From positions 1 through 28,545 of the forward strand of contig JBBQXS010000053.1 of the NCBI GenBank assembly GCA_038209365.1: a stretch of 28,545 bases of DNA, in the 5' to 3' direction. The stretch comes from DASQHW01 sp038209365. Its GTDB lineage: Bacteria > Actinomycetota > Acidimicrobiia > IMCC26256 > PALSA-610. Below are positions 13,133 through 21,358 of this stretch, one piece after another (position 1 is the stretch's first letter; each line of letters opens with the position of its first letter). Below the pieces are notes generated by a model. The model saw only the letters and a list, made by a program, of their open reading frames with translations. It made no database searches and was not told the origin of the DNA. The position numbers and the translations under genes are program-made.

Positions 13133-14502
13133 GACCGGCTCCTTCCTGCGCCGGTCAGGTCGAGCCGGCGCGCCATGTCGCTGCGCAGGACATCGTCGGG
13201 GTCCAGCGCGGCGCGCGCCTCCCGCCACTGCTCGAGCTGCGGGTACATCGCTGCGAGCAGCTCGGGACGGAGCCGCGAATCCTTGGTGAGATACACGCGT
13301 CCGCCGGCTGAGACCACCAGCTCGTCGAGGCCGTCGAGGAGTATGCCGAGCCTCGCGCTGATCGGGATGTCGAGTGCCAGCGCCCACCCCTCGATCGGAA
13401 ACCCGATCATCGATCGGCTCCCGTGCTCGAACCGTTTCAGGACGGCCAAGAACGACGGCGTCCGCGCGGCACTCAGACGCTCGAGTGCGGCGCGCACCAC
13501 GTGCTCGGCGCCGTACGGCACGACGAACTGGTACTGCAAGAAGCCCCGCGAGCCGTAGATCCGGTTCCATCCGCGGACGCCGTCGAGGGGAAAGAAGAAC
13601 CAGTGGATGCTCTCGATGTCGCGGCGCGGTCGGGCGGGAGCCTTGCGGAACCACAGTTCGTTGAACGCGCGGATGGAGAGCCCGCTCAACAGCCAGTTCG
13701 GCATCCACGGCGGTGTCGCCGCCAATGCGCGCGGCGAGTACGCGCGGGCGGTCGGACGTTGCGAGGGCGGGAGCTCGTCGAGTGTCGCGTGGTTGCCGCG
13801 TGTCAGCACGGACCGGCCGAGATGACGGCCGGTCGCGCGGCAATCGATCCACGCCACCGAGTAGCGGTACTTGTGGTCGCTGTCGAGCATGCGCGCCATG
13901 CAGTCGTCCACATCGCGCGCGCGTTCGGTGTCACACACGATGCGCGAGGTCTCCACGGGTTGCAGCCGCATCGTCGCGTCGGTGACGACGCCGGTGAGGC
14001 CCATGCCGCCCGCGGTCGCCCAGAACGGATCGGGTGTGCCGTCGGGATCGAGCGTGGTGACGCCGTGGGCGGGCGTGACCACCTGCATCCTGTCGACATA
14101 GTCGGCGAAGCTTCCGTGGCGGAACTTGCCGTGGATGTCCGATGCGACCGCGCCGCCGATCGTCACGTAGCTCGTGCCGGGCATCACCATGGGGCACCAA
14201 CCAAGCGGCAACAGCACGCGCAACAATGTGTCGAGACTGACGCCCGCCTCGGCGGTCACGAGCCCCTTCTCGACGTCGAGGGCGAGCACGCGGTCGAGGT
14301 CGGTGCACAGCAGCACGTCGCCGCCGGCGTTCTGGGCGGCGTCGCCATAGCTGCGGCCGAGGCCACGCGCGATCAACCCGCGCGCGTTGGGCGAGCCGAC
14401 GCGCGCGACGACGTCGTCGAGGCGGCGCGGCGTGTGCACGGTCGCCAGCGTCGGCGCAGTCCGGCCCCACCCCGTGAGCAGCTGTTCCTCGGGCACGTTC
14501 AC
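13129..14502 (-). CDS. dprE1: Decaprenylphosphoryl-beta-D-ribose 2'-oxidase (DprE1-like, FAD)
   Basis: 457 residues, VAO-type flavoprotein. FAD domain: GRSYGDAAQN at 49-58, PGTSYVTIGGAVASDIHGK at 108-126, GGMGLTG at 165-171. C-terminal substrate domain with YLTKDSR (K407, matching mycobacterial K418) and MYPQLEQW, ending DPDDVLRSDMARRLDL. It oxidises the 2'-hydroxyl of polyprenylphosphoryl-ribose. H124 and K126 match H132/K134 of the mycobacterial enzyme. The position of mycobacterial Cys387 is Ala376. Length equals the family norm of about 460. The GTG start at 14502 overlaps the ubiA stop (GTGA) and the stop overlaps dprE2. The open frame beyond 14502 is shadow. Confidence 0.92.
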   Translation of the reverse strand: MNVPEEQLLTGWGRTAPTLATVHTPRRLDDVVARVGSPNARGLIARGLGRSYGDAAQNAGGDVLLCTDLDRVLALDVEKGLVTAEAGVSLDTLLRVLLPLGWCPMVMPGTSYVTIGGAVASDIHGKFRHGSFADYVDRMQVVTPAHGVTTLDPDGTPDPFWATAGGMGLTGVVTDATMRLQPVETSRIVCDTERARDVDDCMARMLDSDHKYRYSVAWIDCRATGRHLGRSVLTRGNHATLDELPPSQRPTARAYSPRALAATPPWMPNWLLSGLSIRAFNELWFRKAPARPRRDIESIHWFFFPLDGVRGWNRIYGSRGFLQYQFVVPYGAEHVVRAALERLSAARTPSFLAVLKRFEHGSRSMIGFPIEGWALALDIPISARLGILLDGLDELVVSAGGRVYLTKDSRLRPELLAAMYPQLEQWREARAALDPDDVLRSDMARRLDLTGAGRSRS

Positions 14503-15422
14503 GATCCGATCACGGCAATGCCGAACAGCACTGCCCACGTGGCACCGAGGACGAGCAGCACACGGTCGGACAGCACAAGGTCTTCCGGCGCTCCACCGCC
14601 GCCCTGTTCCAGCAGCAAGGCATAGCGCAGGATCCCGAGCACGAAGGGAACGATCGAGAGCTGGAACCACAGGGGGCTTCCCACCGACGAGGATTTCTCG
14701 AACGCCCACAGGCAATAGGCGAGCACCGTCACGCTCGACGCGAGCGCACGCACGTAGTTCAAGAACGAGCGTGAGTACATCTCGAGCGAGCGGCGGTGTC
14801 CGATCGCACCGTCACCCAGCTCGACGAGCTCCGCGTGCCGCTTGCCCGTGACCATGAACAGCGACGCCGAGCCGGCCACGATCAAGAACCACGGAGAGAT
14901 CGTCACGCCGACGGCGACACCGCCGGCGATCGTGCGAAGCACGAAGCCCGAAGCGACGCACGCGAGGTCGAGGACGGCTTCGTGCTTGAGCCAGAGGCTG
15001 TACACCATTGTCTGCAACAGATAGCCGCCGACGATGAACGCCAGCGGCCAGCGGGCCACGAATGCCAGGGCGATCGACGCGACGATCAGGACCATGCCGC
15101 CCACGACGGCCGTTCGCACCGGGACCTCCCCCGACGCGACCGGCCGGGAGCGCTTCGTCGGGTGCCGCCGGTCGGCGTCGACATCGAGCGCGTCGTTGAT
15201 GAAGTAGGTGCCGCTCGCCGCAAGGCAGAAGCAGATGAAGGCGATCGCGGTGCGGAAGAGGGCCGTGGGCTCTCCGAGCACGCCGGCGGCGCCGGGTGCG
15301 GCGATGACGAGCACGTTCTTCACCCATTGCTTCGGCCGGGCGAGGCGCACCAGCGCCGGGACGCCGCCGCGCACCGATGGGCCGGACGGATCGGGCACAG
15401 GAACGTTCTCGGCTGCCGTCAC
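14499..15422 (-). CDS. ubiA: Decaprenyl-phosphate phosphoribosyltransferase (UbiA superfamily)
   Basis: 307 residues, about nine membrane helices. First Asp-rich motif NDALDVDAD at 76-84 followed by RRHPTKRSRPVASG, which matches Rv3806c-type enzymes; second motif YSLWLKHEAVLD at 141-152. The enzyme transfers 5-phosphoribose from PRPP to polyprenyl phosphate, the first committed step to polyprenyl-phospho-arabinose. Generic UbiA quinone prenyltransferases are made unlikely by the HPTKR..PVASG signature and the dprE1/dprE2 context. Start GTG at 15422 is 12 bases after the flippase stop; its stop overlaps the dprE1 start. Confidence 0.9.
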   Translation of the reverse strand: MTAAENVPVPDPSGPSVRGGVPALVRLARPKQWVKNVLVIAAPGAAGVLGEPTALFRTAIAFICFCLAASGTYFINDALDVDADRRHPTKRSRPVASGEVPVRTAVVGGMVLIVASIALAFVARWPLAFIVGGYLLQTMVYSLWLKHEAVLDLACVASGFVLRTIAGGVAVGVTISPWFLIVAGSASLFMVTGKRHAELVELGDGAIGHRRSLEMYSRSFLNYVRALASSVTVLAYCLWAFEKSSSVGSPLWFQLSIVPFVLGILRYALLLEQGGGGAPEDLVLSDRVLLVLGATWAVLFGIAVIGS

Positions 15423-15434
15423 GTCACCTCGGTG

Positions 15435-16766
15435 CTAGATCTCGAGCGTTTCGTGCTCGATCACCTCGACAAGATCAGCGATCGTCGCGCCGCCCTTGCG
15501 CATCCGTAGCACCAAGAACAGCCCCATCAGCGCTGCTGCGGTCCCGCCGCCGGTCACGAAGCCCAGCTCGTTGCGCAGGAACAAGTCGTGGCCGAGCGCC
15601 ACCGTAACGAGGAACACGACGATACCGGCGACCCAGGCGAACGCCGCCTGCGGATATGCGCGCAGCGCGATGAGGCCCTGCGCGAGCGTGAGCGCCACGA
15701 TGAACAACGCGGCACCGAGCGTCAACAGAAACATGTCGCGGTCGCCGAGAATCCATTTGTCGCCGAAGAGCTTCTTGCCCGCCCACGGCCCGATGAATGT
15801 GGCTCCGACCGTTCCCACGAGCCCCAGCCCGATGACGATGATCAGCAACTTTCGCATGCCCGAGCGAAAGTCCTCGTCCTTGCCCTCACTGGCGAGACTG
15901 GCGAGCTTCGGGAGCAGGGCAGCTTGCACGGCCTGGAAGAGCAGCAGCGGAATACGCGCGATGAACAGCCCGGTGATGAACTTTCCGGTGAGGTCCTTCT
16001 CGGCCGGAGTCGCGAGGAGGGTCACACCGAGGAAGCTTGCGTAGGAGAGCAACTGGGCGAGCAGCGAACCGATCAACAACCAGCCGAGCGCGCTCGACAG
16101 CTCCGAGTACGGCGCCGGCGGACCGGGAGTCAGGAGGTCGTGCTGGCCGCGCAGGGAGATCCCCACTGCGATCAGCGGCGGCACCGCGAGCGCGAACCCG
16201 TACAGACCCGGCGTCGACACGCCCACCGCGGCGAGGATGATGCAGAACAGAATGCGCGTCGTGCCTTCCGAGCCGTGCATCAAGCCGTACGCGCCGAAGC
16301 GACCATTGCCGGCGAGCGTCCCGCGCGTCATGTGCGCGAGGTAGTAACTGCCCAGCGCGATGAACAGCGCGCCGAGGAGCCACGCCTGGCCGTGGAACAG
16401 CTCGTCGATGAGCGGCTTGGCCGCGATTGCGGACGCCAGGGCGACGACCGCGGCGAGGATGCCACCGAGCACGGCTGCCCGCTTCACGAGCGGGCCGCCA
16501 CCGATGCCACGAACCCGCCGGTGGGCGACCGCTCGTGCAACCTCCTGTTCGAGCGGCTGGAACAGTCCGGGCGCGACCACGAACACGATCGCCCACAGGC
16601 TGTTGAGCGCGGCGTAGCCCGTGCTCGAGAGTTGGTGCGCGGCGACGATCTGGAAGCCGTAAGCGGTGACGCCCGCGATGAGAAGTCCCGCGCCGACGGC
16701 GTACGTCCCCTCGGGTACCGGCAGCTTCTTGGCGGCCCCAACTAACCGCTGAGCGCGTTCAGCCAC
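15435..16766 (-). CDS. MOP-superfamily polysaccharide/lipid flippase (Wzx-like)
   Basis: 443 residues with about 12 hydrophobic segments across the length, basic loops (VAHRRVRGIGGG; SEGKDEDFRSGMRK) and the GYAALNSLWAIVFVVAPGLFQPLEQEVAR segment (in two parts: GYAALNSLWAIVFVV and APGLFQPLEQEVAR) of MATE/Wzx-type transporters. Such proteins move lipid-linked sugars from the inner to the outer leaflet. It is the first gene of the ubiA-dprE1-dprE2-HAD operon, 12 bases upstream of ubiA. The cargo could be polyprenyl-phospho-arabinose or a repeat unit made by the neighbouring glycosyltransferases; sequence does not decide. GTG start at 16766 lies nine bases from the -10-like TAACCT. Confidence 0.82.
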   Translation of the reverse strand: MAERAQRLVGAAKKLPVPEGTYAVGAGLLIAGVTAYGFQIVAAHQLSSTGYAALNSLWAIVFVVAPGLFQPLEQEVARAVAHRRVRGIGGGPLVKRAAVLGGILAAVVALASAIAAKPLIDELFHGQAWLLGALFIALGSYYLAHMTRGTLAGNGRFGAYGLMHGSEGTTRILFCIILAAVGVSTPGLYGFALAVPPLIAVGISLRGQHDLLTPGPPAPYSELSSALGWLLIGSLLAQLLSYASFLGVTLLATPAEKDLTGKFITGLFIARIPLLLFQAVQAALLPKLASLASEGKDEDFRSGMRKLLIIVIGLGLVGTVGATFIGPWAGKKLFGDKWILGDRDMFLLTLGAALFIVALTLAQGLIALRAYPQAAFAWVAGIVVFLVTVALGHDLFLRNELGFVTGGGTAAALMGLFLVLRMRKGGATIADLVEVIEHETLEI

Positions 16767-16775
16767 GAACGGGAG

Positions 16776-16781
16776 AGGTTA
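16776..16781 (-). promoter_or_regulatory. -10 element TAACCT for the flippase-ubiA-dprE operon
   Basis: TAACCT on the minus strand, nine bases before GTG 16766, implying a very short or absent leader. It is divergent to the lipoylation operon, whose own possible -10 is TAGCCT at 16820-16825 on the plus strand. Confidence 0.42.
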
Positions 16782-16853
16782 GTCGTCGCCTCGGGACTGC
16801 TACCGGGCAGACCCGGAGGTAGCCTCGCCCGCGACGTCACGAGGGAGATTGCC

Positions 16854-16949
16854 GTGAGCCTGAGCACGAGGACGTACATCATCCTCGCCGCGTTCACCGG
16901 TTTGGCGATCTTGGTGGCGTTCGCGGTGCAGGTCATGGGCGCCCGCTGA
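16854..16949 (+). CDS. 31-residue single-span membrane peptide
   Basis: GTG at 16854 is six bases after GAGGGAG and encodes MSLSTRTYIILAAFTGLAIL followed by VAFAVQVMGAR, stopping at TGA 16947-16949. A short positively charged head, a ~20-residue hydrophobic helix and a short tail make a plausible inner-membrane small protein. It lies 10 bases before the dihydrolipoyl dehydrogenase start, so it should be co-transcribed. No annotated family is recognised. The ribosome-binding site, good codon use and position support a real gene; a chance ORF cannot be excluded. Confidence 0.55.
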   Translation: MSLSTRTYIILAAFTGLAILVAFAVQVMGAR

Positions 16950-16959
16950 TGGAGCCACG

Positions 16960-18339
16960 ATGACCGACGACTTCGACCTGGTCATCCTGGGTGGCGGACC
17001 CGCCGGCTACGCGGCTGCGCTCTACGGCGCGTCGGCCGGCATGAACATCGCCATGGTCGAGGAGCAGCGCGTGGGTGGCACGTGCCTGCACCGGGGATGC
17101 ATTCCCGCCAAGGAGCTCCTGCAGACGGCCGAGGTGCTGCGCACCGTGCGCGACGCGGCGGAGTTCGGCGTGCAGACCTCCGCGCCGACGCTCGATCTCG
17201 CGACCTCGCAGACGCGAAAGCACGCGGTCATCGACCGTTTGACCTCGGGCCTCGAGACGTTGTTGAAGGGTCGGAAGGTCACGGTCGTGCCGGGCACGGG
17301 CACGCTCGCGCCCGACGCCCGCACCATTCACGTCTCGGACGGTTCCGACGTTCATGGTCGCAACGTGCTGCTCGCGACGGGTTCGTCACCCCGCTCGCTT
17401 CCGATCCCCGGCCTGGATTTCGACGGTAGCCGCGTCATGTCCTCCGACCATGTGTTGGAGCTCGCCGACATTCCGCGCCGGGTCGCGGTGATCGGCGGCG
17501 GCGCGATCGGGTGCGAGTTCGCGTCGTTCCTCGTCGACGCGGGCGCAGAGGTCACGATCGTCGAGGTGCTGCCGCAGATCCTCACCGGCGTCGACCAGCA
17601 GGTCGCGCAGACCGTCGCGCGCGCGTTCGCGAAGCGCGGGATCAAGGTGCTCGCGGGGGTGCAAGTGCGCGGTTTCGACGGCACCGCGTTGACGTTCGAG
17701 GGAAAGAAGGGCGAGGAGCAACTCGAGGTCGACGCCGTCGTGGTCTCGGTCGGTCGCCGGCCACGCACCGAGAACATCGGGCTCGACGGAGCCGGCGTCA
17801 AGGTCGACGAGCGAGGCTTCGTCGTCGTCGACGGAAATCTCCGGACGAACGTCGACGGCGTGTACGCGGCGGGCGACGTCGTCGCCACACCGCAGCTCGC
17901 GCATGTGGCGTTTTCCGAGGCGATCGTCGCGATCAAGACGATGCTCGGTGAGCCCGCGCTGCCGCTCGAGTACGACAAAGTGCCGTGGGGCATCTACTGC
18001 CACCCCGAGGTCGCGTTCTGCGGGCTCACCGAGGCGCAGGCGAAGGAGCAGGGCTACGACGTCGTCACCTCGGTGCATCGCTGGGGTGGCAACGGTCGTG
18101 CGCTCATCGTCGGCGAGACCGACGGCGTGATGAAGATCGTCGCGGAGCGCGACGGCGCGATCCTCGGCGTGCACGTCGCGGGCCCGTGGGCGACCGAGCT
18201 CATCGCCGAGGCGTACCTCTCTGTCAACTGGGAGGCCACCCCCGCCGATGTGGGCCTGTTGATCCACGCGCACCCGACGTTGTCGGAGCTCTTCGGCGAG
18301 TCGGCGCTCGCGCTCACCGGCCGCTCGTTGCACGGCTAG
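16960..18339 (+). CDS. lpdA: Dihydrolipoyl dehydrogenase (E3)
   Basis: 459 residues. FAD motif GGGPAG at 11-16, redox disulfide C42/C47 in GGTCLHRGCIPAKELL, NAD motif GGGAIGCEF at about 177-185, second FAD contact YAAGDV, and the C-terminal catalytic pair H438 and E443 in HPTLSE. It reoxidises dihydrolipoamide on E2 with NAD+ in the 2-oxo-acid dehydrogenase complexes. ATG start 10 bases after the small membrane peptide. The E2 gene follows after 41 bases. Length and motifs are complete, so it should be active. Confidence 0.95.
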   Translation: MTDDFDLVILGGGPAGYAAALYGASAGMNIAMVEEQRVGGTCLHRGCIPAKELLQTAEVLRTVRDAAEFGVQTSAPTLDLATSQTRKHAVIDRLTSGLETLLKGRKVTVVPGTGTLAPDARTIHVSDGSDVHGRNVLLATGSSPRSLPIPGLDFDGSRVMSSDHVLELADIPRRVAVIGGGAIGCEFASFLVDAGAEVTIVEVLPQILTGVDQQVAQTVARAFAKRGIKVLAGVQVRGFDGTALTFEGKKGEEQLEVDAVVVSVGRRPRTENIGLDGAGVKVDERGFVVVDGNLRTNVDGVYAAGDVVATPQLAHVAFSEAIVAIKTMLGEPALPLEYDKVPWGIYCHPEVAFCGLTEAQAKEQGYDVVTSVHRWGGNGRALIVGETDGVMKIVAERDGAILGVHVAGPWATELIAEAYLSVNWEATPADVGLLIHAHPTLSELFGESALALTGRSLHG

Positions 18340-18380
18340 GTCTGTCGCGGGGCGGAGCGGCCCTGCGGAGTGGAGGAAAT

Positions 18381-19769
18381 GTGGAAGTCACGATGCCGCA
18401 GCTGGGTGAGACCGTCACCGAAGGCACGATCACCCGGTGGTTCAAACAGGTGGGCGACAAGATCGACGTCGACGAGCCGCTGTTCGAGGTCTCCACCGAC
18501 AAGGTTGACTCCGAGGTCCCGGCGCCCCAGGCCGGCTACCTGTCGGAGATCGTGGTGCCCGAGGGCGAGACGGTCCCGGTTGGCGCGCGCCTCGCGGTGA
18601 TCTCCGATGAAGCCGGTGCGCCATCGTCGTCCCCCGAGCCCCCGCCGGCGCAACCGGCGGCCGAGACGCCGCCGATGGACCCCGAGCCCGCACCACCGGC
18701 ACCCGCACCGCCGCCGCCTCCGCAGACCCCCGCGCCGCCGCCCGCGTCTGCACCCCCTGCCCCTGCGGCACCGCCCGCGCCCGCGTCTGCACCTGCCGCC
18801 CCCGCGGCCGTGCCGGCCACTGCCGCGCCGCCGGCGAACGGTGGCGGGACCGTGACGTCGCCGATCGTGCGCCAGCTCATCGCCCAGGAGGGGCTCGACC
18901 CGGCGCAGATCCGCGCCACCGGCGAGGGCGGCCGCATCACCCGCAATGACGTGCTGCAAGCCGCGCGCGCCCGCGGCCCGGCGCCCGCGGCTCCGGCAGC
19001 CGCGCCCGCTCCCGCGGCGACTCCCGCGGCGGCGGCGCCGCTTGCCCGCGCGAGCGGCGACGAGACCGTGCCGTTCGACAACATCCGCCGTCGCACGGCC
19101 GAGCACATGGTGCGGTCGCTGGCAACGAGCGCACACGTGTACACGTCTGTGCGCGTCGACTTCGAGCGTGTCGAGCGGGTTCGGCGCGCGCACCAAGCGG
19201 AGTGGAAGGCCGACGAGGGCTTCTCCCTCACGTATCTCCCGTTCATCGTGCGCGCGTTCTGCGATGTCGTGCACGAGTATCCCCAGGTGAACGCGAGCGT
19301 CGAGGGTGAGACGTTGATCGTCCATCGGGACATCAATCTGGGTATTGCCGTCGACCTCGCGTTCAAAGGGCTCATCGCGCCGGTGATCCGCAACGCCGAC
19401 GGCAAGCGGTTGCGGCTGCTCGCGCGGGAGATCCGCGACCTCGCCGCCCGCGCCAAGTCCAAGCAGCTGAGCCCCGACGAGGTCGTGGGCGGCACGTTCA
19501 CCATCACCAACATGGGTCCCTTCGGCACGACGATGACGTTCCCGATCATCAACCAGCCACAGGTCGCGATCATGGCCACCGACGCGATCCGCAAGGAGCC
19601 GGTGGTCGTCGAGAGTGCTGACGGTGACGACGCGATCGTTGTGCACCATGTCGGCCATCTGTCGCTCGCATGGGATCACCGCGCGTTCGACGGCGCGTAC
19701 GCGGCGTCGTTCCTCGACGATCTCCGCGCCGTGCTCGAGACGCGCGATTGGGAGCCAGAGCTCGCGTGA
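18381..19769 (+). CDS. sucB: Dihydrolipoamide acyltransferase E2 (actinobacterial SucB type)
   Basis: 462 residues. One lipoyl domain (1-76) with lipoyl Lys41 in VSTDKVDSE, then a long Pro/Ala-rich swinging linker (about 77-153), a peripheral-subunit-binding domain (about 154-198: SPIVRQLIAQEGLDPAQIRA...GRITRNDVL) and the CoA-acyltransferase domain (about 228-462) with H433 and D437 in HRAFDG. It passes the acyl group from E1 to CoA. Whether the acyl is succinyl, acetyl or branched is not settled; E1 is outside the window. The GTG at 18381 follows GGAGG by four bases. Stop overlaps the LipB-LipA start (GTGA). Confidence 0.9.
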   Translation: MEVTMPQLGETVTEGTITRWFKQVGDKIDVDEPLFEVSTDKVDSEVPAPQAGYLSEIVVPEGETVPVGARLAVISDEAGAPSSSPEPPPAQPAAETPPMDPEPAPPAPAPPPPPQTPAPPPASAPPAPAAPPAPASAPAAPAAVPATAAPPANGGGTVTSPIVRQLIAQEGLDPAQIRATGEGGRITRNDVLQAARARGPAPAAPAAAPAPAATPAAAAPLARASGDETVPFDNIRRRTAEHMVRSLATSAHVYTSVRVDFERVERVRRAHQAEWKADEGFSLTYLPFIVRAFCDVVHEYPQVNASVEGETLIVHRDINLGIAVDLAFKGLIAPVIRNADGKRLRLLAREIRDLAARAKSKQLSPDEVVGGTFTITNMGPFGTTMTFPIINQPQVAIMATDAIRKEPVVVESADGDDAIVVHHVGHLSLAWDHRAFDGAYAASFLDDLRAVLETRDWEPELA

Positions 19770-21322
19770 GCACCCTGCGCGCCCGGTGGCTCGGTTCGGT
19801 CTCCTACCGCGAGGCCGAGGTGCTCCAGCGCGCGATCCATGCGCGCGCCTCCGACGACTACCTGCTGCTCCAGGAGCATCCCCACGTGTACACGATGGGC
19901 TCGAGCGCTCACCCCGAGCACGTGCTGCGCGATCCGGCGTCGGTCGGCGCCGAGCTCGTCTCCGCCGATCGGGGCGGCGACGTCACGTACCACGGGCCGG
20001 GCCAGCTCGTCGGCTATCCGATCGTGTCCCTGCAGGAGTGGCGCGCCGGCCAGCGGGATGTCGTCGCATACGTGCGCAAGCTCGAAGACGTATTGCTCTC
20101 GGTCCTCGCGGACTTCGGCATCGCTGCCGTTCGGTCGTCCGGTTATACGGGTGTGTGGGTCGGCGACGAGAAGATCGCGGCGATCGGTGTGAGGGTCTCC
20201 CGAGGGCGCACGCGGCACGGCTTCGCGCTGAACGTGGACCCGGACCTCTCGATGTTCGAGCACATCGTGCCGTGCGGCATCCGCGACCGTGGCGTGACAT
20301 CAATGGCGCGGGTGCTCGGTCGACGCGTCGAGACGCGCGAGGTCGTCGACCGCGCGGTTGCGCGCTTCGCGGAGGCGTTCGGTTACGCGGATGTCGAGCG
20401 GCACGACGTCGCCTGGGACCGGAACCGGCCCGTCGGGCACGCCGCCGGCATTCCGATCACGCTTTCGCGCAAACGCCCGGAGTGGATGCGGGTCCGGGCA
20501 CGGATGGACGGTGAGTTCCTGGAGCTCAAGCGGCTCGTCCGTGATCTCGATCTCCACACCGTGTGCGAGGAAGCGGGCTGCCCGAACATCTACGAGTGCT
20601 GGAACGACCGGACGGCGACGTTCATGATCCTCGGCGACCGGTGCACGCGTGCGTGCGGGTTCTGTCTCGTCGACACGAGCAAGCCGCTCAGGGTCGATAC
20701 CGCCGAGCCCCAGCGGGTTGCGGACGCGGTCGCATCACTCGGCCTGGCGCACGCGGTGATCACGTGTGTCGCGCGTGACGACCTGCCCGACGGCGGCGCG
20801 TCGGCGCACGCCGCGACCGTCCACGCGATCCGCGCGACGAGCCCGGGCACCGCGGTCGAGCTGTTGATCTCGGATTGCAAGGGCGACGCGGCGTCACTGC
20901 AGACGATCTTCGATGCGCGTCCCGACGTGCTCAACCACAACCTCGAGACCGTGGCGCGGTTGCAACGTCTCGTCCGGCCGTCGGCCGGCTACGCGCGCTC
21001 GCTGAGTGTGCTCGCGCGCGCCGGGGACGCAGGGTTGTTGACGAAGTCGGGGATCATGCTCGGCCTCGGTGAGCACGTCGACGAGGTGCGGGCCGCGATC
21101 ACGGACCTGCGGGGCGTCGGCGCCGAGCTGCTCACCATCGGCCAGTACTTGCAACCGTCGGGGTCGCACCTTCCGGTGGCGAAGTGGTGGCATCCCGACG
21201 AGTTCGCCGAGCTGCGTGAGTTCGCCGAAGGACTCGGGTATGCGCACGTCGAGTCGGGGCCGCTCGTCCGCTCGAGCTATCACGCGCGCGAGGGCGCGGG
21301 CCGCGCGTTACCCGTCGGGTAA
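19766..21322 (+). CDS. lipB-lipA: Fused octanoyltransferase-lipoyl synthase (LipB-LipA)
   Basis: 518 residues in one uninterrupted frame. LipB part, about 1-215: RGGDVTYHGPGQLVGYP at 69-85, catalytic K136 and C170 (34 apart, as K142/C176 in the mycobacterial enzyme). LipA part, about 235-518: auxiliary-cluster Cys267, 272, 278 (CX4CX5C), radical-SAM Cys293, 297, 300 (CX3CX2C), and the RSSY motif at 502-505 giving the serine ligand. Both halves have all key residues and near-normal lengths; the joint is about 20 residues around 216-235. LipB moves octanoate from acyl carrier protein to the E2 lysine and LipA inserts two sulfurs. GTG start overlaps the E2 stop. Confidence 0.93.
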   Translation: MSTLRARWLGSVSYREAEVLQRAIHARASDDYLLLQEHPHVYTMGSSAHPEHVLRDPASVGAELVSADRGGDVTYHGPGQLVGYPIVSLQEWRAGQRDVVAYVRKLEDVLLSVLADFGIAAVRSSGYTGVWVGDEKIAAIGVRVSRGRTRHGFALNVDPDLSMFEHIVPCGIRDRGVTSMARVLGRRVETREVVDRAVARFAEAFGYADVERHDVAWDRNRPVGHAAGIPITLSRKRPEWMRVRARMDGEFLELKRLVRDLDLHTVCEEAGCPNIYECWNDRTATFMILGDRCTRACGFCLVDTSKPLRVDTAEPQRVADAVASLGLAHAVITCVARDDLPDGGASAHAATVHAIRATSPGTAVELLISDCKGDAASLQTIFDARPDVLNHNLETVARLQRLVRPSAGYARSLSVLARAGDAGLLTKSGIMLGLGEHVDEVRAAITDLRGVGAELLTIGQYLQPSGSHLPVAKWWHPDEFAELREFAEGLGYAHVESGPLVRSSYHAREGAGRALPVG

Positions 21323-21358
21323 TCGATTTCGCGCCTGGTGTCCCGCATCGTCGCGGAC

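Noticed and set aside
18600..18850. Pro/Ala-rich stretch as a frame-shifted or non-coding insertion
   Set aside because: It lies between the lipoyl and subunit-binding domains, where E2 proteins have flexible Pro/Ala linkers.
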